In this document: piece after piece, positions 50,132 to 58,672 of the stretch
Layout of the letters: each line of letters begins with the position of its first letter
How positions within the stretch are numbered: position 1 is the stretch's first letter
Source of the DNA: DAMCAP01 sp032059445
Lineage (GTDB): Bacteria; Bacillota; Clostridia; Oscillospirales; Ruminococcaceae
DNA: 64,000 nt
Direction of reading: 5' to 3'
Assembly: GCA_032059445.1 (NCBI GenBank)
Contig: DAMCAP010000002.1
Span: 62,001 to 126,000 of the forward strand
Translations under genes and position numbers: made by a program
The notes under the pieces: generated by a model
Seen by the model: the letters and a program-made list of their open reading frames with translations, nothing else
Told to the model about the DNA's origin: nothing
Database searches by the model: none

Positions 50132-50763
50132 CTTGCGTCCTCCTTCTTTCTAAAGGGAATATGAGCATCCTATCATCAAGCCTACAAGATTATGCACCGG
50201 ATCGCGTGAAAATAATCCTTCATTAAAAAATACCCGACAGATCTACCATACAAACTGCTACCAGCTCCCGCTATGGCGTACCATCAGGTTACTTCTCGAC
50301 CTATGCTTTTGTTGGCTATAAACAAAAATCTTATGATAAGATTTTACCACAAATATCGAAGTTTGCAAAGTGGTTTTGAGAGATATTTTCATTTTTATAG
50401 ACTTCAACAAATAATTGCGCAATATTTCGTGAATTAGACCGCCTTTTGGCGGCTTACCCCCTGCTGTCATTCAAAATACATCTGACTTTTGTGTAAATAC
50501 ATCCCATCCAATACAATCATGCAATTTATTCATCTGCTCATGTCAAGTGCGCGTGGATTTGTTCTCTCTTTTGTTTGGCAGGGTAATTAAATTAGAAGTT
50601 TGGGGCATTATAAGCTAGATGCAGACTAGAGCAATTTGTCAAATCCTATTGGGTTTGCCTGTGCCTTTCCATGCAAAAAATCTGGATAAATGCACCCTTT
50701 TAGGAATTGAGGGGGAGTATATTGTCCATAATAATAAAAAGTATCTGTAAAGCAGGGGGAAAG
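50132..50763. other. long intergenic region between mgsA and the ger operon
   Basis: About 630 nt, AT-rich with no supported gene. A GACCGCC/GGCGG hairpin lies near 50431-50447. The ger promoter should be at the right end and may be recognised by the forespore sigma factor SigG. I see no hexamer pair that I can call with confidence. Confidence 0.35.
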
Positions 50764-52302
50764 ATGGGAAAGAACAAAAAGAAAAAACAAGTAGTTTTAC
50801 AACCGGATAGTCTCGGAAAAAAGGACTTTAGTGCCCTTAGCTTTTCCAAAAGTCTTGACGAAAACAAACAAATGATCTTTAACATCTTTCTAAATGATCA
50901 GACTTTGGTTTCAAGAGATTTGCTTAACCAGTCAAACGGGCTCAAGTGCTGTATCTTCTTCATTGATGGTATGGTAAAAAATGATATCATCAACGATTAT
51001 GTCATCCGTTCCTATTTAACTGCACAGCAGCTCCCACAGGGGAAGGATCTTTTGGAGACTATTCGCACACAGGTGCTGACCTCTAACGCTGTCGAGCAGA
51101 CCGTTTCGATCCAGCATATAGTAGACGGGATATTGTACGGAGATACCGTGCTCCTCGTCGAAGGGGCAGAGGGCGCCTTGATCATCAACACCAAGGGCTT
51201 CCAGATACGCGCCGTCGCGGAGCCCGACACCGAAAAATCCTTGAGAGGCCCTAGAGAGGGCTTCACCGAGTGTCTCTTGGTAAATCTATCGCTCATACGC
51301 AGGAAGCTGCGCACCAGTGATCTTAAGGTAGAGTTTATGAGCTTTGGTACTCGCAGCAATACGCAGACCTGCCTGTGCTACCTCGAAAGCTTGACCGATA
51401 AAAAAATCCTGCGGGAATTAAAGCGCCGCCTTAAAAGGATCGATATGGATGGCGTGCTCGACTCTAACTATATCACTGAGCAGATCAAAGATCATCCCTT
51501 AAGCCCTTTTAAAACCGTCGGTATTACAGAAAAACCCGACGTGCTTGCAGCCAAGCTATTAGAGGGAAGAATCGCCTTGTTTGTGGATGGTTCTCCCGTA
51601 GTGCTCACAGTCCCATTCCTGTTGATTGAAAACTTCCAGTCAGGCGACGACTATTATCTTAATTACTATTTTGCATCCTTCGATAGAATGCTCAAAATCC
51701 TATCATTTTTTATATCGGTCAGCGTGCCGGCCATCTATATAGCCCTTACCACTTACCATCGAGAGATGATCCCTACAGCACTTGCCCTCAACATTGCAAA
51801 ATCACGACACGACGTACCACTCCCTACCGTGGTAGAGTGCTTATTGATGCTGCTGCTCTTTGAGTTTATCCGAGAAACCGGTATCCGCATGCCCGCCAAT
51901 GTTGGTCAAGCCCTGAGCGTAGTCGGTGCTCTGGTAATCGGGCAAGCAGCGGTAGAAGCCAATTTTATCAGCGCTCCCATGGTTATCGTGGTAGCCGTCA
52001 CCGCCATTACAGGCCTTACCAACCCCTCTATTAAGGGAGCAATGATCGGCATGCGATACTTCCTGCTGATATTGTCCTCAATTTTAGGTCTGTATGGGTA
52101 TTTCTTTGGTAGCATTGCAATCTTAATCCAGATGTTAAGCATCAAGTCCTTTGGTGTCGTCTATGCTTCACAGTTTTTGACTGCATATGAGCATAAAGCG
52201 CAAGATAGCATTATTCGTATGCCTTGGTGGTTTATGAAGTACCGGCCAAACTACGTAATAAACGATCGGGTCAGAAGCCCCGGAAAAGGGGGTAAAGCAT
52301 GA
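50764..52302 (+). CDS. spore germination protein, GerA/GerKA family A subunit
   Basis: A-subunit of the nutrient germinant receptor in the inner spore membrane. The 512-residue protein has a hydrophilic N-terminal domain (about residues 1-250), with SFSKSLDENKQMI and LVEGAEGALIINTKGF, then about five transmembrane helices. The family block PTVVECLLMLLLFEFIRETGIRMP is split here at about 365-388, followed by LSVVGALVIGQAAVEANFIS. Start at ATG 50764-50766 with AGGGGGA upstream. It overlaps the C subunit by 4 nt. Order A-C-(small)-B is a known ger layout. Confidence 0.93.
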   Translation: MGKNKKKKQVVLQPDSLGKKDFSALSFSKSLDENKQMIFNIFLNDQTLVSRDLLNQSNGLKCCIFFIDGMVKNDIINDYVIRSYLTAQQLPQGKDLLETIRTQVLTSNAVEQTVSIQHIVDGILYGDTVLLVEGAEGALIINTKGFQIRAVAEPDTEKSLRGPREGFTECLLVNLSLIRRKLRTSDLKVEFMSFGTRSNTQTCLCYLESLTDKKILRELKRRLKRIDMDGVLDSNYITEQIKDHPLSPFKTVGITEKPDVLAAKLLEGRIALFVDGSPVVLTVPFLLIENFQSGDDYYLNYYFASFDRMLKILSFFISVSVPAIYIALTTYHREMIPTALALNIAKSRHDVPLPTVVECLLMLLLFEFIRETGIRMPANVGQALSVVGALVIGQAAVEANFISAPMVIVVAVTAITGLTNPSIKGAMIGMRYFLLILSSILGLYGYFFGSIAILIQMLSIKSFGVVYASQFLTAYEHKAQDSIIRMPWWFMKYRPNYVINDRVRSPGKGGKA

Positions 52303-53453
52303 AAAACATGAAAAAACCTTACAAAATAATCCTATTACTGATCGGCATGTGGCTGCTTAGCGGCTGCTGGAACTATACCGAAATCAACGAACAGGCCAAT
52401 GTGTCTTCCATCGCAATCGATAAAGGAGAGGACGGCAAAAAGTACCACATCACCGCGGAGCTGATTAGCGCCACTGCTGATACCAAAGAGGCCAACACTC
52501 CCATATCCTTTGTAGAAGGCGATGGAAATTCCGTGCTCGACGCATTTCGTAAAATGGTTTCTGTATCCTCCAAAAAGCTCTACTTCGGCCACTGCAAGAT
52601 TGTGGTGCTCAGTGAAGATATAGCCAGAGAAGGCTTCCTCCCGATCCTCGATATGATTATGAGAGATGCGGAAGTGCGCATGACGATTGATTTCATAGTT
52701 TCGAAAGAAAAAACCGCCAAAGAAATCTTATTCCAAAAACCTATATTGGAACAAATTGTGGGGTATGAGATCGATACCTCCCTTGATCAAAATGAAGACG
52801 TATTATTTGAATCCAAAAAAAGAGAAGCATATCAGATCCATAATGTACTAAAGTCTAAGGGAGTTTCTCTGATGCTACCGGCGGTTGATGTAATTTCGCT
52901 ACACAAGGGCGAAACCACCTTTCGCCTTAATGGTGTAGCGGTATTTAAAGAAGACAAGCTTCTAGGGTTTATGGATCAAGAAGATACGAAAAGCTGCCTC
53001 TTTGCCAACGACCAGATCAAAGGCGGAGCGTTATCAATACCCCTCGATCGTATACGAGATAACTATATGACAGCTGAAATCACCAAGAATAAAACCAAAG
53101 TCACCCCAGTGCTAAAGGATGGCAAGCTAAGCATGGAGATCTTAATCTCCACTGATGTCAACATTGAGCAATTTACACCATATGGCGACATGGCCCTTGA
53201 GAGCTCCTGTGAATTAATCAATCAATATATTGAGCAGAGAGTCAGCAAAGTTGTTAAAAAAGTTCAGCAGAATTATGGTGTTGATATATTTGGCTTTGGC
53301 AGCATAATCCACCGAACTCAACCAAAGCTCTGGGAGCAGTATAAAGATAATTGGGATGAAATCTTCCTCACCCTGCCGGTAAGCGTTAAATCCAGCACCA
53401 ATATCAAGAGCAGCGGCGCGATTTACAAGTCACTCAGGATAGGAGGCAAGTAA
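52299..53453 (+). CDS. Ger(x)C family germination lipoprotein, C subunit
   Basis: This 384-residue outer-face lipoprotein of the receptor has a lipobox at residues 19-23 (LLSGC, then WNYTEINEQANVSSIAID). GHCKIVVLSEDIAREGF and the domain-2 and domain-3 repeats follow to the C-terminus. The mature protein is anchored by diacylglycerol on the cysteine. The ATG overlaps the A-subunit stop by 4 nt; its own stop overlaps the next ATG by 1 nt. Confidence 0.93.
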   Translation: MKNMKKPYKIILLLIGMWLLSGCWNYTEINEQANVSSIAIDKGEDGKKYHITAELISATADTKEANTPISFVEGDGNSVLDAFRKMVSVSSKKLYFGHCKIVVLSEDIAREGFLPILDMIMRDAEVRMTIDFIVSKEKTAKEILFQKPILEQIVGYEIDTSLDQNEDVLFESKKREAYQIHNVLKSKGVSLMLPAVDVISLHKGETTFRLNGVAVFKEDKLLGFMDQEDTKSCLFANDQIKGGALSIPLDRIRDNYMTAEITKNKTKVTPVLKDGKLSMEILISTDVNIEQFTPYGDMALESSCELINQYIEQRVSKVVKKVQQNYGVDIFGFGSIIHRTQPKLWEQYKDNWDEIFLTLPVSVKSSTNIKSSGAIYKSLRIGGK

Positions 53454-53671
53454 TGTTCTTTCTAATTCTATTTGGAGCATGGTATATCATCATCTTTTTT
53501 TCAGATTTACTGCCTTTATTTAAGCTCAAAAAATACTGGCTATTTGCAATTAATATGATTTTTCTGGCAATTACCTGTGCACTCCAGTTTAGCATACTCC
53601 TTGAGCTTAAGTTCCCCACCATGACTGCTCTAATGTTAAGAGGATTTGACTTCCTGTTTTTGACGAAATGA
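53453..53671 (+). CDS. small two-helix membrane protein in the ger operon
   Basis: This 72-residue protein has hydrophobic segments at about residues 2-22 and 29-50 (MFFLILFGAWYIIIFFSDLL, then WLFAINMIFLAITCALQFS). The start overlaps the C-subunit stop by one base, and it lies 15 nt before the B subunit. Such small proteins resemble D-type accessory subunits that tune Ger receptors, which is an inference from position and topology. Confidence 0.7.
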   Translation: MFFLILFGAWYIIIFFSDLLPLFKLKKYWLFAINMIFLAITCALQFSILLELKFPTMTALMLRGFDFLFLTK

Positions 53672-53686
53672 TAAAGGAGACGATCT

Positions 53687-54793
53687 ATGAAAAAAATTAC
53701 TTTATCTCAAATGAGATCTACCATAATTTTGTATATACTAGGGAGCTCCTTGGTCATGGGAGGCAGCACCGTCGCCGAGCAGGATAGCTGGATTGCCATC
53801 ATTGTAGCAATGATCATCATGGTGCCATTCTACTATATGTTTGCCAAGCTGGCCACTCTCTACCCAGGCAAAAACTTCTATGAAATGGCTTATCTGGCCC
53901 TTGGTAATATCGGAGGATTTATAATAACCTTTATCTTCACCTGTTTTTCCTTGATGCTAGGGGCTCTGGTCATCCGCAACTTTACCGAGTTTATACAGAC
54001 CGTATCCTTCCTCGAGACTCCCCAGTATATCGTCGCCATTATCATGGGGCTATTGGCATACCAAGTCATCAAGGTGGGGATCGGCATCATAGGGCGAGGA
54101 GCAAATTTGGTAGGCCCACTAGTAATAATCACAATCCTAGCTACTGTGCTTATGACCATCAACAAAATGGATATCTCCCATATTAAGCCCATACTTTCAG
54201 TGAGCTTTAGTAAGATCCTTTCCTGCTCAATCTATTCCGTCTCCTTTCCTTTTGGAGAGGTCGTGCTATTCACAGTGCTCATGCCCTGCCTTCCAAAGGA
54301 AGAAAGCCCCTACAAGGCATATCTTCAAGCCCTTCTGATAGGCGGCACTTTACTGGTAATCGCCATGCTGCGTAATATTTTAGTGCTCGGTCTTCCTACA
54401 GCCCATGCCCTATACTTCCCTTCCTATTCGGCAGTAGGGTTTATCAATATCCGAGAGTTTATCAACCGTATCGAAGTACTGGTATCGGGCAATTTTATTA
54501 TATCCGGCCTTGTCAAAATCAGCGTATGCCTCTATTGTGTCTGTAAGGGGCTCTCTCGTATGTTTCACGCCCCAAACCACCGCACATTTGCAGCTACCTC
54601 TGTGGCTTTGATGGTAGCGATTTCGGGCTGGGCTTTTGCTAGTACGATGGAGATGATGGAGAATATAACCATATACACCATGACACTGCCCTTTCTCCAG
54701 ATCGGGCTGCCCTTAATTGTGCTAATCGCCACCTTAATCAAGCGGCGCAAAGAAAACAAATCCCAAACCCTAGCCCCCAAAAAGCATGCATAA
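53687..54793 (+). CDS. spore germination permease, GerB/GerKB family B subunit
   Basis: This 368-residue APC-superfamily membrane protein is thought to carry the germinant-binding site. It has ten hydrophobic helices. Family marks include MRSTIILYILGSSLVMGG near the start, YPGKNFYEMAYLALGNIGGFI (about residues 63-83), VSFPFGEVVLFTVLMPCLP (about 184-202) and SRMFHAP. It ends in a basic tail (IKRRKENKS). It is last in the operon before a terminator. It supports a spore-forming host. Confidence 0.93.
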   Translation: MKKITLSQMRSTIILYILGSSLVMGGSTVAEQDSWIAIIVAMIIMVPFYYMFAKLATLYPGKNFYEMAYLALGNIGGFIITFIFTCFSLMLGALVIRNFTEFIQTVSFLETPQYIVAIIMGLLAYQVIKVGIGIIGRGANLVGPLVIITILATVLMTINKMDISHIKPILSVSFSKILSCSIYSVSFPFGEVVLFTVLMPCLPKEESPYKAYLQALLIGGTLLVIAMLRNILVLGLPTAHALYFPSYSAVGFINIREFINRIEVLVSGNFIISGLVKISVCLYCVCKGLSRMFHAPNHRTFAATSVALMVAISGWAFASTMEMMENITIYTMTLPFLQIGLPLIVLIATLIKRRKENKSQTLAPKKHA

Positions 54794-54812
54794 AGAAACT
54801 TAAGCAAAATAA

Positions 54813-54858
54813 CAATCCGCAAGGAAGCCGTCTCAGACAGCCGCCTTGCGGATTTTGC
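54813..54858 (+). terminator. intrinsic terminator of the ger operon
   Basis: AATCCGCAAGG pairs perfectly with CCTTGCGGATT across a structured loop, then TTTGC. Confidence 0.9.
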
Positions 54859-55079
54859 TAATCAAATATTGGTGCCCACAACCAAAGGGATACGGCTCTG
54901 TAAAAACCATAACCCATCCCCCTTATAATCGATTGCTTGTGGGGGGAGTGCTATTTCACCAGCCCTTTTTTCTTCAGTTGTTATATGCGAAAACAATTAT
55001 TTACAGCATCTCCAAATCTGCGGTCTCTTAGAAGCAATGGATATGAAGTATCGCCATTTGGCCTTTACGTAGGTCAGAA

Positions 55080-55556
55080 TTACAATTTCTCGGAAATATA
55101 ATCGACTAGCCTATCTCCGAATGGATTATGCCAAAAATAACGGAATCCACTTTTCAAAACGATAGATTCTCCCTTCAGTGTATACCAATTATCATCTACA
55201 TTTTTTTCAGATAGCTTAACCACTTCGATTGTATCGATCACTTTTCCTTCTTTCACAAAGGTAACCCTATAAATGGTTTCTCCTGGATGGGTCCATATTT
55301 TAATATCCCAAGGTTTTACCATCCATACAATATTTGAGTCATTTCTATCAATGAGTACATCCGTATCGGTTATAGTGCTGATTAAATCTCCTGTTTTATA
55401 TATTTTTACCGTATCAGCTTCGTATATAGGAGAGGAATCATAAGCATATATTACATGATGATATCTAAGGAAGCATACGTAGATTATTACAAGCCAAATC
55501 ACCGTTTTTAAATACCTTTTGATATTTAAGTTCTTTATATAGCGTTCTATTTTCAT
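55080..55556 (-). CDS. uncharacterised membrane-anchored protein
   Basis: This 158-residue protein has a basic N-terminus and one hydrophobic helix (VIWLVIIYVCFL, about residues 19-30). An extracytoplasmic beta-rich part follows (DTVKIYKTGDLISTITDTDVL, then WTHPGETIYRVTFVKEG). No domain was recognised. It ends SEKL with no close downstream terminator. Base composition is AT-rich relative to the ger operon, like the integrative element to its right, so it may be a recent arrival. Confidence 0.55.
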   Translation of the reverse strand: MKIERYIKNLNIKRYLKTVIWLVIIYVCFLRYHHVIYAYDSSPIYEADTVKIYKTGDLISTITDTDVLIDRNDSNIVWMVKPWDIKIWTHPGETIYRVTFVKEGKVIDTIEVVKLSEKNVDDNWYTLKGESIVLKSGFRYFWHNPFGDRLVDYISEKL

Positions 55557-55735
55557 ATTTTCTCCTCAAATATCTCACTATATTTATTTCCAGTTGTGTG
55601 GTAAATTATTTTTTAAGAGGTATAAAAAATCCTCCCACAGCCAGAATGTCGTCGCCAAACGTCATCTAGGCTTGCGCCTTAAAGATGTAACAGCATCTGT
55701 TAAGACTTGTGAGAGTATTCATGCCGCGTATATAC

Positions 55736-55769
55736 CACAAAAAAGCCTATTTACATAGGCTTTTTTGTG
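55736..55769 (-). terminator. terminator of the tRNA operon
   Basis: AAAAAAGCCTAT pairs with ATAGGCTTTTTT around GTAA, then GTGG on the minus strand. T-rich arms make it bidirectional in principle. It is 17 nt downstream of tRNA-Tyr. Confidence 0.9.
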
Positions 55770-55785
55770 AAATGATTAAATTTAT

Positions 55786-55871
55786 TGGTGGGAGATGGTG
55801 GATTCGGACCACCGAAGCTATAAAGCAACAGATTTACAGTCTGCCCCCTTTGGCCACTCGGGAAATCTCCC
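55786..55871 (-). tRNA. tRNA-Tyr (GTA)
   Basis: An 86-nt class II tRNA including CCA. Acceptor arms GGGAGAT and ATCTCCC, anticodon loop CTGTAAA reading GTA, long variable arm, and T-arm GGTTCGAATCC-like (GTCCGAATCC). CCA is encoded. It lies 21 nt downstream of tRNA-Thr in the same transcript. Confidence 0.97.
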
Positions 55872-55892
55872 ATATATTGTTATTCGCTTAAT

Positions 55893-55968
55893 TGGAGCTG
55901 GTGGACGGATTCGAACCCCCGACCTGCTGATTACAAATCAGCTGCTCTACCAGCTGAGCTACACCAGC
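55893..55968 (-). tRNA. tRNA-Thr (TGT)
   Basis: A 76-nt tRNA with acceptor arms GCTGGTG and CACCAGC, D-arm TAGCTCAGCTGGTAGAGCA, anticodon loop TTTGTAA reading TGT and T-arm GGGGGTTCGAATCC. CCA is encoded. First tRNA of the pair. Confidence 0.97.
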
Positions 55969-55986
55969 ACTCTCAACAGCTTTTAT

Positions 55987-56015
55987 AATATATCATACTC
56001 GATATTTTTTGTCAA
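55987..56015 (-). promoter_or_regulatory. promoter of the tRNA-Thr/tRNA-Tyr operon
   Basis: TTGACA (56010-56015) and TATATT (55987-55992) on the minus strand with 17 nt between, 19 nt ahead of tRNA-Thr. The intact promoter shows that the integrated element did not cut off tRNA transcription. Confidence 0.85.
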
Positions 56016-56216
56016 GCCTTTTTTCGTCATTAAAATCGTTTCATATATGAATGATAGCATACCTGTATAATGTTTCCCCCTTTACTAATTAAATATTTCT
56101 GATAAAAGATATTTTTCTTTAAAATATCCGCCCGAAATACCCTAAAGGTGACTTTAGGCTTCTTCGGGCAGATTCTATCGGATACGGTTGCAGTAAACCG
56201 TGCAGTAAATTTGCAG

Positions 56217-57449
56217 TTAAACCATCGCACCAAATGCCCTATCAATCCCCCCAGTGATTGCTTTTTTCTCCTCTAGTGTAAGATGTCTGTAAATCTCATC
56301 TGTAACCTTTGAGCTGGAATGCCCTACATACCTTGTCACAGCGTCTTTCGCCATCCCCGCAGCCCTTGCATGGGAAATAAAGGAGTGTCGAAATGAATGC
56401 AGCGTATATCCCTTGTCTCCAAAACCAATGCGCTGCATAAATCTTATATAGATAGAGCGAGTACCACTGTATGTACGCATCTGCCCCTTCTGATTGCAGA
56501 AAATGAAAGCATCTGGCTTTAGTAATTCAGGCTTACCTAAACCTTTTAGCGTTTGTAGCCTTCGCTCAAGCACCGTGCGCCACACCTCGCTGATGGGCAG
56601 CTCGCGCTTACTTTCTTTAGTTTTCAATGTACCTGCCCCATTGCTATAGCATTTTACCTTGCCATCGGTGTTTCGGTCTTGAAATTTCTTAGATTGCTGA
56701 CAAATCTTAACTGTATTGTTTTCTAAATCTATATCCCTTACCCTTAACCCCAAAACTTCGCCAATTCTCATTCCAGTATAGGTGCAAGTAAGAATAATGT
56801 CCCTCAAATCACTATATTTCCCCTGCATCGAGTATTCATTGAGTTTTTCAATGATGAAGCTTAAATCTTCCTTCTCAATAAACATTTCCTTATCCTCACC
56901 CTCGCTTTCACTATCCCCCATGAGGACAGATTGTAGGGGATTGAGTCGTATATAATTTTGCTCAATAGCATACTTCATAACTGGATTGAGCGTGCGCTGA
57001 ATGCCCTTAATGGTTGAAACGGAAAGCCCCATTTCTGCCAAGTCATCAAAAAAAGCTTGCGCCTTCCCCTTATTGAAGTTTCCAATTGGAATATTCAGCT
57101 TCGGGATGATATACCAGTTAGTCATGTCTATATACCAATTCCATGTACTATTAGAAATTCCGGGTTTCTTATCCTCCGCACTTGCCTTATGTGCTTTGAT
57201 ATGTAGGTAGTAATGAAGAGCTAACTCCCCAACCGTAATCTTTCCCTGTTTAACTGGTAAATACCCCTTATCACGCTCGTGAATCAGCTCATTTAGCAAT
57301 TTACGGCATTCTTCATGGCTATCAGCATATACAGTTTTTCTAATAAGTTTCCCATCTGCACCACGTCCATACGAAATTTGCCCATAGTACTTTCCATTTG
57401 CACGTTTTCCAATATGTCCTTCGCCGTTTGCTTTAGATTTTTTCGACAT
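56217..57449 (-). CDS. site-specific tyrosine integrase
   Basis: This 410-residue recombinase of the Tn916/phage type has an N-terminal arm-binding domain (GEGHIGKRANGKYYGQISYG) and a core-binding domain. The catalytic domain carries Arg in TGMRIGEVLGLR (about residues 230-241), Lys in KTKESKRELPI, HSFRHSFISHA (His-x-x-Arg, about 355-365), GHSSSKVTDEIYRHL with the His and nucleophile Tyr (about 380-394). All five key residues are there. It sits at the left end of the element, as usual next to an attachment site. Confidence 0.93.
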   Translation of the reverse strand: MSKKSKANGEGHIGKRANGKYYGQISYGRGADGKLIRKTVYADSHEECRKLLNELIHERDKGYLPVKQGKITVGELALHYYLHIKAHKASAEDKKPGISNSTWNWYIDMTNWYIIPKLNIPIGNFNKGKAQAFFDDLAEMGLSVSTIKGIQRTLNPVMKYAIEQNYIRLNPLQSVLMGDSESEGEDKEMFIEKEDLSFIIEKLNEYSMQGKYSDLRDIILTCTYTGMRIGEVLGLRVRDIDLENNTVKICQQSKKFQDRNTDGKVKCYSNGAGTLKTKESKRELPISEVWRTVLERRLQTLKGLGKPELLKPDAFIFCNQKGQMRTYSGTRSIYIRFMQRIGFGDKGYTLHSFRHSFISHARAAGMAKDAVTRYVGHSSSKVTDEIYRHLTLEEKKAITGGIDRAFGAMV

Positions 57450-57473
57450 CTTATTTCCCTACCTTCCTTTATA

Positions 57474-57507
57474 AGCAGAAGCTGCCAGAGCAGCTTCTGC
57501 TTTTTTT
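57474..57507 (+). terminator. plus-strand terminator between excisionase and integrase
   Basis: AGCAGAAGCTG pairs perfectly with CAGCTTCTGCT around CCAGAG, then TTTTTTTG on the plus strand. All genes around it are on the minus strand, so it would stop antisense transcription coming through the integrase gene. Confidence 0.8.
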
Positions 57508-57560
57508 GAGCTTGAATTGTAACGCCTAACTTTATTGCAGTCAATATGACGATATAACGG

Positions 57561-57761
57561 TTATGCGATCTTATTTTTGGTAATAAAATTTTCCAGAGCC
57601 TCCTCTGTTATACGATAGCTTTTGCCGCATTTAAACCCCTCTAGCTCCCCAGAATTAATCAGTTCATACAAGGTGTGCCGAGTAATTTTAAGCAGCGTTG
57701 AAACCTCTTGCACTGTTAAGGCTTGAAGATTTTTCGATATACCTTTTACCCCTTTTTTCAT
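57561..57761 (-). CDS. excisionase-like helix-turn-helix protein
   Basis: This 66-residue MerR/BldC-type DNA-binding protein has ALTVQEVSTLLKITRHTLYELINSGEL (about residues 14-40) and FKCGKSYRITEEALENFI. This is the pattern of excisionase-family DNA-binding domains that sit beside tyrosine integrases. A GGGAGGTA site precedes the ATG, which overlaps the methylase stop by 4 nt. I infer control of integration direction. Confidence 0.82.
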   Translation of the reverse strand: MKKGVKGISKNLQALTVQEVSTLLKITRHTLYELINSGELEGFKCGKSYRITEEALENFITKNKIA

Positions 57762-58672
57762 GCGGTATACCTCCCATCTGCCACCATACCGAAGCCGCTA
57801 TCTCCACCAACAATATAATTGGTGTAAATCGTCTCAATTGCATCTGGCTTCTTATGACCAACTTTCCCTACAAACGAGCTTTTTTTAGTATGACAAATGT
57901 CGTAAGAGTACCACGGTTTATCAGCAAAAAAATCATCGTAAAGATCTGTACGGTAGGAGCATATGAGTACTTTTGCTTGACTGTTGGCCACAAGGTTAAG
58001 CAGTTCCAAATGCCCCTCCGGTGTAACCATATCATGCTTATAAAGCTTGTTTGTTGTCCTCATACTGTTATTTTTCTCCTTGGGGTAGGGAGGATCTAAC
58101 ATGAGCATCACACTCTTATCATCCTTGTGTTTCTTAATTAGCTCGAAAGCATCCATATGTAGACAGGTCAGTCCCTCAAACCGCTCCACCAGATACAACC
58201 TAGCGCTTATTTGCTTTTCAAATAGAAGTGGTGTAAGGTCATTTCGGTAGTATTTAAAATTTCCATTTAACGAAAGATGACTTAGTGCTAGAGCGGTTGC
58301 ACCACGTTGTATTTCATCTAAAATTGTGTGCTTACCATATTCTTTAAAGCTTGCCTCCGATTGCTCCATGTCAGATCGGAGTCTTTTAAAAGTTGCTTCA
58401 GTATAGTCCATATGCTCCAGAATGTATAACAGAATGCTTGTCCCATATTTAGCAAACATGCTTACTGCCGTGAACGGCATATAATCAATATCCGAGTAAA
58501 TCTCTTTAGGAAATGGGGCAGATAAGCGCCCCACTCCAAAGCTTCCCCCAAATGGCTCTATATAAGTATCAATACCCTCCCGCCATAAGCTGTCCGCTAT
58601 AATTTGGCCACACAAACCGTTTTTTGCACCAATACGAGTAAACAAACATGGATAGTTTTTTAACTTAAGCAA
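57758..58672 (-). CDS. D12-class DNA adenine N6-methyltransferase (Dam-like)
   Basis: This 304-residue methyltransferase has the SAM-binding YIEPFGGSFGVGRL (about residues 38-51) and catalytic motif IV MLMLDPPYPKE (DPPY, about 189-193), the hallmark of Dam/D12 enzymes. The usual N-terminal KWAGGK-type start is replaced by RIGAKNGL. No matching restriction enzyme is adjacent, so it is likely an orphan methylase, for protection or regulation. It overlaps the genes on both sides. Confidence 0.85.
   Translation of the reverse strand: MLKLKNYPCLFTRIGAKNGLCGQIIADSLWREGIDTYIEPFGGSFGVGRLSAPFPKEIYSDIDYMPFTAVSMFAKYGTSILLYILEHMDYTEATFKRLRSDMEQSEASFKEYGKHTILDEIQRGATALALSHLSLNGNFKYYRNDLTPLLFEKQISARLYLVERFEGLTCLHMDAFELIKKHKDDKSVMLMLDPPYPKEKNNSMRTTNKLYKHDMVTPEGHLELLNLVANSQAKVLICSYRTDLYDDFFADKPWYSYDICHTKKSSFVGKVGHKKPDAIETIYTNYIVGGDSGFGMVADGRYTA

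Noticed and set aside
55786..55968. Integration of the element at a tRNA 3' end
   Set aside because: The integrase lies on the 5' side of both tRNA genes, and their promoter is intact, so a 3'-end attachment at these tRNAs does not fit.
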